From NCBI RefSeq assembly GCF_000735355.1, contig NZ_JMPI01000050.1:1-64000 (forward strand): 64,000 bases of DNA. The letters are read 5' to 3'. A program made the translations under genes and the position numbers. The notes under the pieces are model-generated. The model was not told the origin of the DNA. It saw only the letters and a list, made by a program, of their open reading frames with translations, and did no database searches. This document shows positions 10,553 to 22,460 of the stretch, one piece after another (positions within the stretch are counted from its first letter, which is position 1; the number at the start of each line of letters is the position of its first letter). The DNA comes from Buttiauxella agrestis ATCC 33320. GTDB taxonomy: Bacteria > Pseudomonadota > Gammaproteobacteria > Enterobacterales > Enterobacteriaceae.

Positions 10553-10906
10553 ATGTCCACCGTTTCTATTTATCACAATCCGCGCTGCTCTAAGAGCCGT
10601 GAAACGTTAAGCCTTCTGAAAGCGAATGGTGTAGAACCTGAAGTTGTGCTGTATCTGGAAACCCCGCCAGATGCCGCAACGCTCAAATCGTTATTAAGCA
10701 AGTTAGGCTTTGCCAGCGCGCGCGATTTGATGCGTCAGAAAGAGGATTTGTACAAGGAGTTAAATCTGGCTGATTCCGCGTTAAGCGAAGATCAGTTAAT
10801 TCAGGCGATGATAGAAAATCCTAAATTGATTGAGCGCCCGATTGTGCTGGCAAATGGTGAAGCAAGAATTGGTCGCCCGCCGGAGTCGGTGCTTGAGATT
10901 TTGTGA
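10553..10906 (+). CDS. yfgD: ArsC-family protein YfgD
   Basis: Small thioredoxin-fold protein of the ArsC/Spx family, 117 residues. The active-site Cys12 is in HNPRCSKSRE as in glutaredoxin-dependent arsenate reductases, and RPIVLANGEARIGRPPE carries the usual conserved arginines. The E. coli orthologue is annotated as a putative arsenate reductase without proven activity. It is next to bepA and probably co-transcribed with it. No ars regulator is nearby, so a role in arsenic resistance is not supported by context. Confidence 0.92.
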   Translation: MSTVSIYHNPRCSKSRETLSLLKANGVEPEVVLYLETPPDAATLKSLLSKLGFASARDLMRQKEDLYKELNLADSALSEDQLIQAMIENPKLIERPIVLANGEARIGRPPESVLEIL

Positions 10907-10913
10907 TTTAACG

Positions 10914-10990
10914 CCCTCACCCTAACCCTCTGCCCCTGGAGAGGGAATTGGTTTTCTCTTTCGCCCTCAGGGAGAAGGCCGGGATGAGGG
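10914..10990. repeat. Imperfect palindromic intergenic repeat
   Basis: The segment begins CCCTCACCCTAACCCTCT and ends with GATGAGGG, with an inner GAGAGGG and CCCTCAGGGAGAA, so the ends pair and the unit can fold into a long cruciform. It resembles the dispersed intergenic palindromes common in enterobacteria. It fills the gap between the convergent yfgD and hda genes and may act as a transcript end. Confidence 0.7.
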
Positions 10991-10995
10991 TGGTT

Positions 10996-11697
10996 TTACA
11001 GCCCTAAAATATCTTTCACAAACGGGATCGTCAGTTTTCTCTGTGCCGTAATCGACGCATGATCAAGCTGATCGAGCGTCATAAACAGTGTGCGCATTTC
11101 CCGGTCCAGACGCTTTAACAGGAAACGGCCCACGTCTTCTGGCAATTCAAAACCACGCTGCTTCGCACGCAATTGCAGGGCCTGGAGTTTATCGTCATCC
11201 GATAATGGCTGTAGCTTGTAGATTTGCCCCCAATCCAGGCGCGATGCAAGGTCGGGTAATTGCAGATTCAGCTGGCGCGGCGGGCGATCGCCGGTGATCA
11301 GCAAGCGGGTTTTCCCAGATTCCAGAATGCGGTTATAGAGATTAAAAATCGCCATTTCCCACAGTTCGTCGCCCGCCACGCACTCGATATTATCGATGCA
11401 CACCAACGAAAGTTGTTCCATGCCATCAAGCACTTCCGGGACAAACCAGGTGCGTTTATCAAGCGGCACATAGCCGACAGCTTCGCCACGTTGGGATAGT
11501 TCCGCACAGGCGGCATGCAGCAGATGGCTGCGCCCTCCTCCTTCTCGCGACCAGAAATAAATATAGCCGCTATGATCCTGGCGGAGCACAGACTGGAGTG
11601 CAGCGAGTAAAGCAGGGTTATCACCCGGCCAGAAACTCGCAAAAGTTTCGTCATCAGGTAAATAGAGTGGCAGTGATAGCTGTGCCGGCGTATTCAG
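10996..11697 (-). CDS. hda: DnaA regulatory inactivator Hda
   Basis: AAA+ protein that, with the DNA-loaded beta clamp, stimulates ATP hydrolysis by DnaA and prevents re-initiation. The clamp-binding motif QLSLPL is at the N-terminus, with an arginine finger-type region (LASRLDWG) downstream. The E. coli gene is thought to start at a CUG giving (M)[10 protein letters not shown]. Here the same CTG (11697) has GAGGT four bases upstream, so I use it. The ATG at 11712 would place that GAGGT inside the coding sequence. About 233 residues with this start. Confidence 0.93.
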   Translation of the reverse strand: MNTPAQLSLPLYLPDDETFASFWPGDNPALLAALQSVLRQDHSGYIYFWSREGGGRSHLLHAACAELSQRGEAVGYVPLDKRTWFVPEVLDGMEQLSLVCIDNIECVAGDELWEMAIFNLYNRILESGKTRLLITGDRPPRQLNLQLPDLASRLDWGQIYKLQPLSDDDKLQALQLRAKQRGFELPEDVGRFLLKRLDREMRTLFMTLDQLDHASITAQRKLTIPFVKDILGL

Positions 11698-11799
11698 AAT
11701 TACCTCAACCATAACAGGCAGAAAAACGCAGAGAGTCTATCACAGAAATGAGGATCAGGAGAACCGGGCGAGCACGCCGCCCGGCTTTAAGCTAAATGG

Positions 11800-13083
11800 C
11801 TATTTTACGTCGTTTTCTTCGGCATCCAGCACCACTTCTTCCGGGCGCAAGACGCTGATCAATTTGAAGATAAGGCTCAGGCCCACACCCACGATCGTCG
11901 CCAGCGCCATGCCTTTCAATTCTGCTGCGCCGATGTGCACTTTCGCGCCACTCACGCCGATGATCAGAATCACTGAAGTCAGGATCAGATTTTGCGTTTT
12001 GTTGTAATCGACTTTTGATTCGATCAACACGCGAATACCGGACGCGCCAATCACGCCGTACAGCAGCAGTGAAACACCACCGATGACCGGAACCGGGATG
12101 ACTTGAATCGCCGCCGCCAGTTTGCCAATGCAAGAAAGCAGAATGGCCAGAATCGCCGCTCCGCCAATAACCCAGGTGGAATACACGCGGGTAATCGCCA
12201 TGACGCCGATGTTTTCGCCGTAAGTCGTATTCGGCGTAGAGCCGAAGAAACCTGAGAAAATAGTCGAAATGCCGTTGGCAAACATGGAACGATGCAGACC
12301 AGGGTCGCGAATCAAATCTTTCTTCACGATGTTTGCCGTCACGACAAGGTGACCCACATGCTCGGCAATCACCACCAGCGCCGCTGGCAAAATGGTGAGA
12401 ATGGCGAACCATTCAAAGCGCGGAGTATAGAAGGTTGGCAATGCAAACCAATGCGCTTCGATAATTGGCGTGATGTCTACCACACCCATGGCGAAGGAGA
12501 GTGCATAACCCGCCAGCACGCCGATAAGAATCGGAATGATGGCCAGGAAACCACGGAACAACACAGAGCCAAAGATAGTCACGGCAAGCGTAACCAGAGA
12601 AATGATGATGGTCGTTGAATCTGGTGAAGTGCCATCAGCAGGCAGTAAACCCGCCATATTTGCCGCCACACCCGCCAATTCAAGGCCGATAACCGCCACG
12701 ATTGCGCCCATCGCCGCAGGTGGGAACATCACATCCAGCCAGCCAGTACCGGCTTTTTTCACAATTAGCGCCACAATACAGAACAGCACGCCGCACATGA
12801 TAAAACCGCCCAGAGCAACTTCATAACCCAACGGCAGGAGCAGGAGCACTGGCGAAATAAACGCAAAGCTCGAACCGAGATAAGCCGGGATTTTACCTTT
12901 ACAGATAAAGAGGTACAGCAGCGTCCCAATCCCGTTAAACAGCAGCACAGTCGCCGGGTTGATGTGGAACAAAATAGGCACCAGAACGGTGGCACCAAAC
13001 ATCGCGAACAGATGTTGCAAACTTAACGGTATCGTTTGCAGCAGGGGTGGTCTTTCGCTCACTCCAATGGCGCGGCGTGTCAT
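11800..13083 (-). CDS. uraA: Uracil:proton symporter UraA
   Basis: Nucleobase-cation symporter of the NAT/NCS2 family, inner membrane. The start is MTRRAIGVSERPPLLQ at 13083, with GAGGAAAAC upstream; the open frame extends 17 codons further without a good ribosome site. 427 residues with about 14 membrane segments. The signature AEHVGHLVVT contains the substrate-contacting glutamate, and GFFGSTPNTTYGENIG matches the NAT motif region. It lies downstream of upp on the same strand, as in E. coli, where the two genes form a uracil-salvage operon. Confidence 0.97.
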   Translation of the reverse strand: MTRRAIGVSERPPLLQTIPLSLQHLFAMFGATVLVPILFHINPATVLLFNGIGTLLYLFICKGKIPAYLGSSFAFISPVLLLLPLGYEVALGGFIMCGVLFCIVALIVKKAGTGWLDVMFPPAAMGAIVAVIGLELAGVAANMAGLLPADGTSPDSTTIIISLVTLAVTIFGSVLFRGFLAIIPILIGVLAGYALSFAMGVVDITPIIEAHWFALPTFYTPRFEWFAILTILPAALVVIAEHVGHLVVTANIVKKDLIRDPGLHRSMFANGISTIFSGFFGSTPNTTYGENIGVMAITRVYSTWVIGGAAILAILLSCIGKLAAAIQVIPVPVIGGVSLLLYGVIGASGIRVLIESKVDYNKTQNLILTSVILIIGVSGAKVHIGAAELKGMALATIVGVGLSLIFKLISVLRPEEVVLDAEENDVK

Positions 13084-13132
13084 TGTGTTTTCCTCTGAGT
13101 ATTGTTTTTTGAAATAACGGCTCGAACAAATC

Positions 13133-13159
13133 AAAAAAAAGCCGACTTTCGAAGTCGGC
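13133..13159 (-). terminator. Terminator or attenuator between upp and uraA
   Basis: Stem GCCGACTT / AAGTCGGC with a three-base loop, followed on the minus strand by eight U (A run 13133-13140 on plus). It lies eight bases past the upp stop and before uraA, so it probably lowers rather than abolishes uraA transcription. Confidence 0.85.
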
Positions 13160-13166
13160 TCAATTT

Positions 13167-13793
13167 TTACTTAGTACCAAATATTTTGTCCCCGGCATCG
13201 CCGAGGCCCGGAATAATGTATCCGTGCTCGTTCAGACCCTGATCGATAGAAGCCGTGAACAGCTCTACGTCCGGGTGCGCTTTTTCCAGCGCGGCGATAC
13301 CTTCAGGTGCTGCCACCAGAACCAGCACTTTGATGCTGGTACAACCGGCGTTTTTCAGCAGGTCGATGGTTGCGATCATAGAACCGCCGGTTGCCAGCAT
13401 AGGGTCAACCACCAGCGCCATACGTTCTTCAATGTTAGAAACCAGTTTCTGGAAGTAAGGGACTGGCTCCAGGGTTTCTTCGTTACGGTAGATACCCACA
13501 ACGCTGATGCGCGCGCTTGGAACGTTTTCCAGCACACCTTCCATCATGCCCAGGCCTGCACGCAGGATTGGCACAACGGTAATTTTCTTGCCTTTAATCT
13601 GATCGATCTCTACCGGGCCGTTCCAGCCTTCGATAGTGACTTTTTCAGTTTCCAGATCCGCCGTAGCTTCGTAAGTCAGCAAGCTGCCAACTTCTGAGGC
13701 GAGTTCACGAAAGCGTTTGGTGCTAATGTCGTTCTCACGCATCAGGCCCAGCTTGTGTTTGACGAGTGGGTGTTTGACTTCCACGATCTTCAT
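13167..13793 (-). CDS. upp: Uracil phosphoribosyltransferase
   Basis: Converts uracil and PRPP to UMP in pyrimidine salvage. The 208 residues equal the E. coli enzyme. The PRPP-binding loop [16 protein letters not shown] and the C-terminal uracil-binding region [19 protein letters not shown] are intact. It is first in the upp-uraA pair and divergent from purM. Confidence 0.98.
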   Translation of the reverse strand: MKIVEVKHPLVKHKLGLMRENDISTKRFRELASEVGSLLTYEATADLETEKVTIEGWNGPVEIDQIKGKKITVVPILRAGLGMMEGVLENVPSARISVVGIYRNEETLEPVPYFQKLVSNIEERMALVVDPMLATGGSMIATIDLLKNAGCTSIKVLVLVAAPEGIAALEKAHPDVELFTASIDQGLNEHGYIIPGLGDAGDKIFGTK

Positions 13794-13936
13794 ACTCTTT
13801 CTCCCCGAGATAGTTGGCCACCATAAAAAAAATCGCCGGATTATACCGCTTTTTTAACACCGCGCCACCGCTTCGAGATCAAACTGGGTGAAATCAGTAT
13901 AGAACGATAATAATTACATCCCGCTGAACAAGAGGC

Positions 13937-13952
13937 TCGCAAACGTTTGCCT
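13937..13952. promoter_or_regulatory. PurR operator upstream of purMN
   Basis: TCGCAAACGTTTGCCT matches the PurR consensus at 14 of 16 positions. It lies in the upp-purM divergent region, 56 bases before the purM GTG start, consistent with purine repression of purMN. Confidence 0.85.
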
Positions 13953-13986
13953 CCACTGTTAGAATTGCGGCGTTTTTTATTTCTAA

Positions 13987-15044
<1,058 letters not shown>

Positions 15045-15045
<1 letters not shown>

Positions 15046-15686
15046 TGAAACGCATTGTGGTGCTGGTTTCCGGTAACGGAAGCAATCTTCAGGCGATTAT
15101 TGATGCCTGCAAGCATAAAAAAATTAATGGCACCGTTGCGGCTGTATTCAGCAATAAAACCGATGCTTTTGGGCTTGAGCGGGCGCGTGAAACAGAAATT
15201 CCTGCGCACGCATTAACGGCCAGCCAGTTCGCCGATCGCGCAGCGTTCGATCGTGAATTGATGCTTGAGATTGACGCCTACGCGCCCGATCTGGTGGTTC
15301 TGGCAGGTTACATGCGCATTCTAAGCCCGGAGTTTGTCGGGCACTATGCGGGCCGCCTGATTAACATTCATCCTTCTTTGTTGCCTAAATATCCAGGCCT
15401 GAACACACATCGTCAGGTTCTGGAAAATGGCGATGAAGTCCACGGAACGTCGGTGCATTTTGTGACTGATGAACTGGATGGCGGCCCGGTCATTCTTCAG
15501 GCTACGGTTCCCGTGTTTGAAGGTGATGATGAAGAAGACATCACCGCGCGCGTGCAAACTCAAGAACACGCTATTTATCCGCTGGTTGTTTCCTGGTTTA
15601 TCGACGGGAGACTAGAGATGCGCGATAACAGCGCATGGCTTGATGGCACTCAACTGCCACCGCAAGGTTATGCCGCAGACGAATAA
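15045..15686 (+). CDS. purN: Phosphoribosylglycinamide formyltransferase PurN
   Basis: Transfers a formyl group from 10-formyl-THF to GAR in purine synthesis. 213 residues. The N-terminal VLVSGNGSNLQAI binding loop, the catalytic Asn/His segment in INIHPSLLPKYPG and the HGTSVHFVTDELDGGPVI motif are intact. It is translated from the overlapping TAATG with purM and followed immediately by a strong terminator. Confidence 0.98.
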
Positions 15687-15690
15687 AATT

Positions 15691-15711
15691 AAGGGGCTTT
15701 TGCCCCTTTTT
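15691..15711 (+). terminator. Terminator of purMN
   Basis: AAGGGGC, a four-T loop, GCCCCTT, then a T run to 15711. It starts five bases after the purN stop. Confidence 0.92.
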
Positions 15712-15868
15712 CATTTCTCCGACCTACGACGCTTACTTAACGTAAATCACATCTTAAATCGCGTTTTGTCATACTTTACGGCCAGCGTTGGACATTCCCC
15801 GCCAAAGCTCGCCATAATGACAGACGTGACGGCATTTTAACGTCCACGAAAACGGAGTGTGAGGGCTA

Positions 15869-17929
15869 ATGGGCCAGGATAAGCTGTACATCGAAAAAGA
15901 ACTGAGTTGGTTGAATTTTAACGAACGCGTGCTCCAGGAAGCGGCGGATAAAATTAACCCGCTGATCGAGAGAATGCGTTTTCTCGGCATCTATTCGAAT
16001 AACCTTGATGAATTCTACAAGGTCCGTTTCGCCGAACTTAAACGGCGCATTCTGATCAGTGAAGAACAAGGTACGGCACCTAATTCGCGCCATTTACTCA
16101 ATAAAATTCAGGCGCGCGTGCTAAAGGCCGACCAGGAATTTGATGGGTTGTATAACGATTTGCTGTTGGAAATGGCGCGTAATCAGATCTTCTTGATCAA
16201 CGAACGCCAGCTTTCGCCAAATCAGCAAAACTGGCTGCGTCATTACTTCAAACACTATTTGCGCCAGCACATCACACCGATCCTCATCAATAACGAAACC
16301 GATCTGGTGCAGTTCCTTAAAGATGATTACACCTATCTGGCGGTTGAGATTATTCAGGGCAGCGATATTCGTTACGCCCTGCTAGAAATCCCGTCCGATA
16401 AAGTGCCTCGTTTCGTGAATTTGCCGCCGGAAGCACCGCGTCGCCGCAAGCCAATGATCCTGCTCGATAACATTCTGCGTTATTGCCTGGATGACATTTT
16501 CAAAGGGTTCTTCGATTACGATTCGTTGAACGCTTACTCAATGAAAATGACCCGCGACGCAGAATACGACCTGGTGACAGAAATGGAGTCCAGCCTGCTG
16601 GAACTGATGTCATCAAGCTTAAAACAGCGCCTCACCGCCGAGCCGGTGCGTTTTGTTTACCAGCGCGATATGCCTGATGCGATGGTCGAAATGCTACGGA
16701 ATAAGCTGACTATCACTAATTACGACTCCATTATTCCCGGTGGCCGTTACCACAATTTTAAAGATTTCATTAACTTCCCAAATGTTGGCAAAGCCAATTT
16801 AATCAACAAACCTCTGCCGCGGCTGCGCCATATCTGGTTCGATAAATTCCGTAACGGATTTGATGCGATTCGTAACCGTGACGTGCTGCTTTATTATCCG
16901 TACCACACTTTTGAACACGTGCTGGAATTGCTGCGTCAGGCCTCGTTCGACCCGAGCGTACTGGCGATTAAAATCAATATTTACCGCGTCGCGAAAGACT
17001 CGCGCATTATTGAGTCGATGATTCATGCCGCGCACAATGGCAAGAAAGTCACCGTGGTGGTTGAGCTGCAGGCGCGTTTTGACGAAGAAGCCAATATTCA
17101 TTGGGCGAAGCGCCTGACCGAAGCCGGGGTGCACGTCATTTTCTCGGCACCGGGTCTGAAGATCCACGCAAAATTATTCCTGATTTCGCGTAAAGAAGGT
17201 GAAGAAGTGGTGCGTTATGCCCACATCGGCACCGGTAACTTTAACGAGAAAACCGCCCGTCTTTATACCGACTATTCCTTGTTGACCTGCGATGCACGCA
17301 TCACCAATGAAGTGCGCCGGGTATTCAACTTTATCGAAAACCCGTATCGCCCGGTGACGTTTGAACATCTGATGGTTTCGCCGCAGAACTCACGCCGCCT
17401 GCTTTACGATTTGGTCGATAAAGAAATTGCGAATGCGCAAAACGGCGAACCGTCTGGCATTACTCTGAAACTCAATAACCTGGTCGATAAAGGGCTGGTA
17501 GACAGGCTGTATGCTGCGTCAAGCTCGGGTGTGAAGGTGAATTTGCTGGTGCGCGGTATGTGCTCGCTTATCCCAAATCTGGAGGGGATCAGCGATAACA
17601 TTCGGGTTATCAGTATCGTAGACCGTTATCTGGAACACGACCGGGTCTATATATTTGAAAATGGTGGCGATAAGAAAGTGTATCTTTCGTCTGCCGACTG
17701 GATGACGCGCAACATTGATTACCGTATCGAAGTTGCGGTTGCCATCCTCGATCCGCGCCTGAAACAACGGGTGCTGGATATTATTGAAATCTTGTTCAGT
17801 GACACGGTGAAAGCCCGCTATCTCGACAAAGAGTTGAGCAACCGCTATGTTCCGCGCGGTAATCGCCGCAAGGTGCGCTCACAGCTGGCGATTTACGATT
17901 ACATCAAGTCTCTGGAACAACCTGAATAA
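15869..17929 (+). CDS. ppk: Polyphosphate kinase
   Basis: Makes inorganic polyphosphate reversibly from ATP at the membrane. 686 residues (E. coli 688). The start [25 protein letters not shown] matches the family. The autophosphorylated histidine region [11 protein letters not shown] and the second HKD-like block ([14 protein letters not shown]) are present. The stop lies 23 bases before ppx, giving the usual ppk-ppx operon. The 182-base gap after purN holds its promoter; I could not identify a convincing two-half Pho box there. Confidence 0.98.
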   Translation: MGQDKLYIEKELSWLNFNERVLQEAADKINPLIERMRFLGIYSNNLDEFYKVRFAELKRRILISEEQGTAPNSRHLLNKIQARVLKADQEFDGLYNDLLLEMARNQIFLINERQLSPNQQNWLRHYFKHYLRQHITPILINNETDLVQFLKDDYTYLAVEIIQGSDIRYALLEIPSDKVPRFVNLPPEAPRRRKPMILLDNILRYCLDDIFKGFFDYDSLNAYSMKMTRDAEYDLVTEMESSLLELMSSSLKQRLTAEPVRFVYQRDMPDAMVEMLRNKLTITNYDSIIPGGRYHNFKDFINFPNVGKANLINKPLPRLRHIWFDKFRNGFDAIRNRDVLLYYPYHTFEHVLELLRQASFDPSVLAIKINIYRVAKDSRIIESMIHAAHNGKKVTVVVELQARFDEEANIHWAKRLTEAGVHVIFSAPGLKIHAKLFLISRKEGEEVVRYAHIGTGNFNEKTARLYTDYSLLTCDARITNEVRRVFNFIENPYRPVTFEHLMVSPQNSRRLLYDLVDKEIANAQNGEPSGITLKLNNLVDKGLVDRLYAASSSGVKVNLLVRGMCSLIPNLEGISDNIRVISIVDRYLEHDRVYIFENGGDKKVYLSSADWMTRNIDYRIEVAVAILDPRLKQRVLDIIEILFSDTVKARYLDKELSNRYVPRGNRRKVRSQLAIYDYIKSLEQPE

Positions 17930-17952
17930 CGCATCATGCTGACTATAAAATC

Positions 17953-19494
17953 ATGCCAATAAAAAAACATGCTCCACGACCGCAAGAATTCGCTGCGGTA
18001 GATCTTGGCTCGAACAGCTTCCACATGGTTATTGCCCGTGTGGTTGACGGCGCGATGCAAATCATCGGACGCCTGAAACAACGTGTTCATTTGGCTGATG
18101 GCCTGAATGCCGACAACGAGTTAAGCGAAGAGGCGATGGAACGTGGGCTGTCATGCCTTGCGTTATTTGCTGAACGTTTGCAGGGTTTCTCGGCCGATAA
18201 CGTCTGCATCGTCGGCACGCACAGTTTGCGTCAGGCAGTGAACGCCGAAGAGTTCCTCAAACGTGCCGAGCAGGTTATCCCCTACCCGATTGAGATTATT
18301 TCCGGTAATGAAGAAGCGCGCCTGATTTTCATGGGTGTGGAACATACCCAACCTGAAAAAGGCCGCAAACTGGTGATTGATATCGGTGGCGGTTCGACCG
18401 AGTTAGTCATCGGCGAAGATTTCGAGCCGATGCTGGTCGAAAGCCGCCGTATGGGCTGTGTGAGCTTTGCGCAAAACTTTTTCCCACGGGGTGCTATTAC
18501 CGCCGAAAACTTCAAACGCGCGCGGCTTGCTGCGGTACAAAAGCTGGAGAATCTTTCCTGGCAGTACCGTTTACAAGGCTGGAATGTGGCGATGGGCGCT
18601 TCTGGCACCATCAAAGCGGCCCACGAAGTGCTGGTCAGCATGGGTGAAAAAGACGGCATTATTACGCCTGAGCGCCTGGAAATGCTGCGCGATGAAGTGT
18701 TGAAGTACAAAAGTTTCAGCGCAATGAGCCTGCCGGGTTTATCCGAAGAACGCAAAGCGGTGTTTGTGCCGGGGCTGGCGATTCTGTGCGGCGTGTTTGA
18801 CTCATTGGCTATCCGCGAACTGCGTTTGTCTGACGGGGCGTTGCGTGAAGGCGTGCTGTATGAAATGGAAGGCCGTTTCCGCCATCAGGACATACGCATC
18901 CGTACTGCGCAAAGTCTGGCTGACCAATATCATATCGACAGCGATCAGGCCAAGCGCGTGCTGGCGACAACCGAACATATTTATCAGCAGTGGGAAGTGC
19001 AAAACCCGAAACAGGCAAATCCGCAAATGTCCGCGCTGTTGAAATGGTCAGCCATGCTGCATGAGGTCGGGCTGAATATTAACCACAGCGGGCTTCATCG
19101 CCATTCGGCTTATATTCTGCAACACAGCAACCTGCCTGGATTTAACCAGGAACAGCAGACGCTCATTGCATCGTTAGTGCGTTATCACCGTAAAGGGGTG
19201 AAAATTGACGATCTGCCGCGCTTCACGCTGTTTAAGAAAAAGCAGTTCTTGCCGTTAATCCAGATTCTGCGCCTGGCTGTGTTACTCAACAATCAACGCC
19301 AGGCGACAACCACGCCACCAACGCTGGTGCTGGAAACGGACGAGCATCAGTGGACGCTGCGTTTCCCCTATGACTGGTTCAGCCAGAACACACTGGTGTT
19401 GCTGGACTTAGAGCGGGAACAGCAATACTGGGATAATACGCCAGGCTGGAAACTTAAAATTGAAGAAGAAGCCAGCCCAAACATCGCGGCGTGA
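17953..19494 (+). CDS. ppx: Exopolyphosphatase
   Basis: Removes terminal phosphates from long polyphosphate chains and can also act on pppGpp. 513 residues, as in E. coli. The ASKHA-fold phosphate loops [12 protein letters not shown] and [15 protein letters not shown] are intact, as is the C-terminal HD-like helical part ([19 protein letters not shown]). The second gene of the ppk-ppx operon, convergent with yfgF. Confidence 0.97.
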   Translation: MPIKKHAPRPQEFAAVDLGSNSFHMVIARVVDGAMQIIGRLKQRVHLADGLNADNELSEEAMERGLSCLALFAERLQGFSADNVCIVGTHSLRQAVNAEEFLKRAEQVIPYPIEIISGNEEARLIFMGVEHTQPEKGRKLVIDIGGGSTELVIGEDFEPMLVESRRMGCVSFAQNFFPRGAITAENFKRARLAAVQKLENLSWQYRLQGWNVAMGASGTIKAAHEVLVSMGEKDGIITPERLEMLRDEVLKYKSFSAMSLPGLSEERKAVFVPGLAILCGVFDSLAIRELRLSDGALREGVLYEMEGRFRHQDIRIRTAQSLADQYHIDSDQAKRVLATTEHIYQQWEVQNPKQANPQMSALLKWSAMLHEVGLNINHSGLHRHSAYILQHSNLPGFNQEQQTLIASLVRYHRKGVKIDDLPRFTLFKKKQFLPLIQILRLAVLLNNQRQATTTPPTLVLETDEHQWTLRFPYDWFSQNTLVLLDLEREQQYWDNTPGWKLKIEEEASPNIAA

Positions 19495-19508
19495 TGATTA
19501 ACAAATTT

Positions 19509-19535
19509 AAGCGCCCAAACGGGCGCTTAGTTTTT
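19509..19535 (+). terminator. Terminator of ppk-ppx
   Basis: AAGCGCCC, AAAC loop, GGGCGCTT, then AGTTTTT. It overlaps the last codons of the convergent yfgF gene. Confidence 0.9.
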
Positions 19536-21773
19536 CACCTGTAAGCGCTGTTTAATGAGAAGTGATTCAAGTAACCGCGGACGCCCAATTAAATATCCCT
19601 GAATGTAATCAATCCCCAGGCTTTGTACTGCCGCTTTCACCGCTTCATTTTCGACATACTCGGCAACTAACTGCATCTTTTTCATGCGCGCTAACTGGCA
19701 GATGGACTCAACAATCTGGTAATCCAGACTGCTGGTCAGTATGTTGCGAATAAAACTGCCGTCGATTTTTAGGATGTCGGCACTAATGTCTTTCAGACGC
19801 GCATAACTGGCATAACCTGTGCCGAAATCATCGATTGCCACGCGGCATCCCATGTTTTGCAATGTGGTCAGCGTCATATTGGCCTGCTCAAGATTGGTTA
19901 ATGAGTTACTTTCGGTCACTTCAAAAATGAGCTGCCAGGGCTGAATTTTATACTGCGCCAGCAGGCATTTGACTTCACTGGCAAACTGCAAGCGCCCGAC
20001 CGAAGCCGGTGTCAGGTTAATCGAAAAACGGCTGCCGGGGAGTTGTTCACGGTGTGCGTCCATGAATTTTAGCGTTGCTTCAATCACCCATTTATCGATT
20101 TTAGATGACAAGCCAAACTCATGCGCCACTGGCAAAAAGGTATCAGGCATAAACAAATTATCGCCTTCATTATCCCCTTTCATGCGCAACAAAATCTCAT
20201 GGTAATGGTCGCCTCGAATCCCTTCGATTCGCTGCGCCATCAAAACGAAATCCCCAGAATCAATGGCACTTTGCACACGATTCATCATGGCGACTTTATT
20301 TTTTATCGCATTCTGCACAGGGTTTGTGCCCTGCTGCTGCAAGTTCTCAGGCTTAGACGTCGCGAGCGACAAATCCGCCATCGTACTGAGCTCGCCTAAC
20401 AAGAAATAAATATGAGTCACCGGTTGGCGAATGTAGCAATAACTCATGCCCACTTGCGGCTGCATTGCCATTCCATCCCACATAAAACGGAATTGTTTGA
20501 CGCGCTGGTCGATAGCTTCAATACGCTCATGGTAATCATCATAATTTACCCGCACTGCCAGTTCATGCCCCGACAAGTGATACACCTTTTCTCTATCCTC
20601 GAGCACCGGCTGCAAGTAATCATTTAGCTGCTGCTTATATTGAATGCGAAGCTGCACGCCATAGTTGCGACCCAGAAGTTCAAGCTCAGGTATGCGTAAA
20701 AAAGCCAGAGCCGAATATGGGTGACGGGATAAATCTCGGTTAAGCGCCCGCAGATTTGGCATCTGTACCACGGGGTCGATAAAAGCAACGCGTCGCGCTT
20801 TGTTGTGCAAAAAACGCTGGCGCGTGGTGACGACCGCCATCAAATAAATGGTAATAGAAAAAACCGCATAACAAGATGAGGCAATTGCCAGGTGAAGCTG
20901 GAAGCCCATATACGGTGGCAAGTAGTTTTGAAAACCGCTACACAAGATAGTGAGAATCACCATCCAGATCGTGGTGATAAACAGAAAACCAAAGCGCATC
21001 GCGCCCCACAACATCAGCGGCAGAATCAGCGTTAAGGTGTAATCGGTCGTGAAAATGCTACTGACATCGTCAATCGGTACTAATAACAAACTCATTAGCA
21101 CCACAACAATGACGGCCCATATCCCAATCTCGCCTTTAGTCACGCCCGATTGCATTTGGGCTTTCATCCGCGACAAAAACGAAAAAATAAAACGCGGGTT
21201 TCGGCACATGCGAATGATGGAATAGAAAAATGGCATTCCCGTCAGGCAGCCAACAAGCACAGCCTGGAAATTAATCAATGTACGGGCGTGAAACGGGTTT
21301 TCCGCGACCGTTGAGTTGACGCCGTCATACCAGCCGAAGAAAAGCCCAAGCTGATAGATAATCAAAAAAATAAATGAGTTGACGATGACCAGCCACAGCA
21401 TGCGTTGCGCCGTTAATTTGATGATGCCAAACATCACTGAACTGCGCCGGGGCACGAATATACGGTAGCCTCCCCAGCTAACCGCAATGGGGAGCAGAAA
21501 ATGAATCACCGACAATAACGCGGTAATTTCCCCTTTCATAGGAACGTAACGGATTAACAACGCGAGAATAATGCCAGGGAAAGCGGCCCAACCGAAAAGC
21601 AGTGTGAAAGCCGTCATCAGACCAAGCGGCATATAGACGAGGAAAACGCGGCTCCCTTCCATCACGGTATTAGCATTACACCAAACAGCAATGGGAAGCA
21701 GCAGACTCGGCAGCACCAGAGGTAGCGCCCACCATTTGTTCTTATTGTTCTTGTACCAGCTTGCCAGAGACAT
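19527..21773 (-). CDS. pdeF: Cyclic-di-GMP phosphodiesterase PdeF (YfgF)
   Basis: Membrane-bound EAL phosphodiesterase that breaks down c-di-GMP. 748 residues against 747 in E. coli. An N-terminal MASE1-like region carries about eight membrane helices (residues 15-310). A degenerate GGDEF domain follows, where the motif reads SGHEL, so cyclase activity is unlikely. The C-terminal EAL domain keeps EVTES, IDDFGTGYAS and KIDGSFI. The first EAL triplet reads EIL. The ATG at 21773 begins MSLASWYKNNKNKWW. Confidence 0.95.
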   Translation of the reverse strand: MSLASWYKNNKNKWWALPLVLPSLLLPIAVWCNANTVMEGSRVFLVYMPLGLMTAFTLLFGWAAFPGIILALLIRYVPMKGEITALLSVIHFLLPIAVSWGGYRIFVPRRSSVMFGIIKLTAQRMLWLVIVNSFIFLIIYQLGLFFGWYDGVNSTVAENPFHARTLINFQAVLVGCLTGMPFFYSIIRMCRNPRFIFSFLSRMKAQMQSGVTKGEIGIWAVIVVVLMSLLLVPIDDVSSIFTTDYTLTLILPLMLWGAMRFGFLFITTIWMVILTILCSGFQNYLPPYMGFQLHLAIASSCYAVFSITIYLMAVVTTRQRFLHNKARRVAFIDPVVQMPNLRALNRDLSRHPYSALAFLRIPELELLGRNYGVQLRIQYKQQLNDYLQPVLEDREKVYHLSGHELAVRVNYDDYHERIEAIDQRVKQFRFMWDGMAMQPQVGMSYCYIRQPVTHIYFLLGELSTMADLSLATSKPENLQQQGTNPVQNAIKNKVAMMNRVQSAIDSGDFVLMAQRIEGIRGDHYHEILLRMKGDNEGDNLFMPDTFLPVAHEFGLSSKIDKWVIEATLKFMDAHREQLPGSRFSINLTPASVGRLQFASEVKCLLAQYKIQPWQLIFEVTESNSLTNLEQANMTLTTLQNMGCRVAIDDFGTGYASYARLKDISADILKIDGSFIRNILTSSLDYQIVESICQLARMKKMQLVAEYVENEAVKAAVQSLGIDYIQGYLIGRPRLLESLLIKQRLQVKN

Positions 21774-22121
21774 TGAAATTCGCCAGGAACCCTATCATCC
21801 AGCTCGGGTAAGTTTCGAACAGGTATCCAACCCGGACGTTATGCCCATATTGCTATGGGATAGAGTGCAGATTTTAGTTAGGGATTACGTTATGAATATG
21901 ATCTAAATCAATTTCCTTAATGAGTATGTTCTTTATTTACGATTTATTCAAAAAAGTAACTGGAGATATACTGATCAACTAATATTAAGAAATGTTTATA
22001 TAACAAGGAGAAATGATTTCGCGTTCATTTCCAGGAAGAACAGGATTTGACCTTCAGGCATCACTATGCCTAAATATTGCTGTCGCCCGCGGTTGACGGG
22101 TAAACATCAAGGATCATTTGC
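21774..22121. other. Intergenic region between yfgF and yfgG
   Basis: 348 bases of AT-rich DNA between two divergent genes, expected to hold both promoters. It contains a 27-codon frame (22013-22096) beginning MISRSF directly behind AAGGAG, but the spacing is only two bases, so translation is doubtful. Nothing else recognisable is seen. Confidence 0.5.
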
Positions 22122-22310
22122 GTGACACAGGTTACGAGTATGCGAAGACGACATAAATTTAATAATCGTATGACCCGCATTATTCTGCTCATCAGTTTTC
22201 TCTTCCTTTTTGGCCGTTTTGTCTATTCTGCCATCGGTGCCTGGTACCATCATCAGGACAAAGTAGAAGCACAGCAAAGTAGCCTGTCCGTGGACAATAC
22301 TAGCCGGTAA
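22122..22310 (+). CDS. yfgG: YfgG, small membrane protein
   Basis: 62-residue protein similar to E. coli YfgG (63). A GTG start gives MTQVTSMRRRHKFNNRMTR, followed by one membrane helix (IILLISFLFLFGRFVYSAIGAW) and a short hydrophilic tail. YfgG has been linked to nickel and cobalt stress in E. coli. An alternative ATG seven codons in gives MRRRHK. It is divergent from yfgF. Confidence 0.88.
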   Translation: MTQVTSMRRRHKFNNRMTRIILLISFLFLFGRFVYSAIGAWYHHQDKVEAQQSSLSVDNTSR

Positions 22311-22460
22311 GGCCTCACTTCAAGACATTGATATTCTAACCGCCAAACAGGTGGTCGATGCCTCACGCCTGAAGGTTGTGAAATGAGCGCGGATGGCATC
22401 CTATACTCTAACGACACGCAGTGAAGTGCACAGAATAAATTTGTGACAAGGAGAGAGTAG

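Noticed and set aside
11764-11784. Terminator after uraA
   Set aside because: A 7-bp GC stem (CCGGGCG/CGCCCGG) exists, but no U run follows on the uraA strand.
15725-15868. Pho box upstream of ppk
   Set aside because: A TTGTCATA half-site is present, but the second half-repeat at the right spacing is not convincing.
22013-22096. Leader peptide before yfgG (MISRSF, 27 codons)
   Set aside because: The AAGGAG is only two bases from the ATG, no conservation can be judged, and no attenuator hairpin follows.
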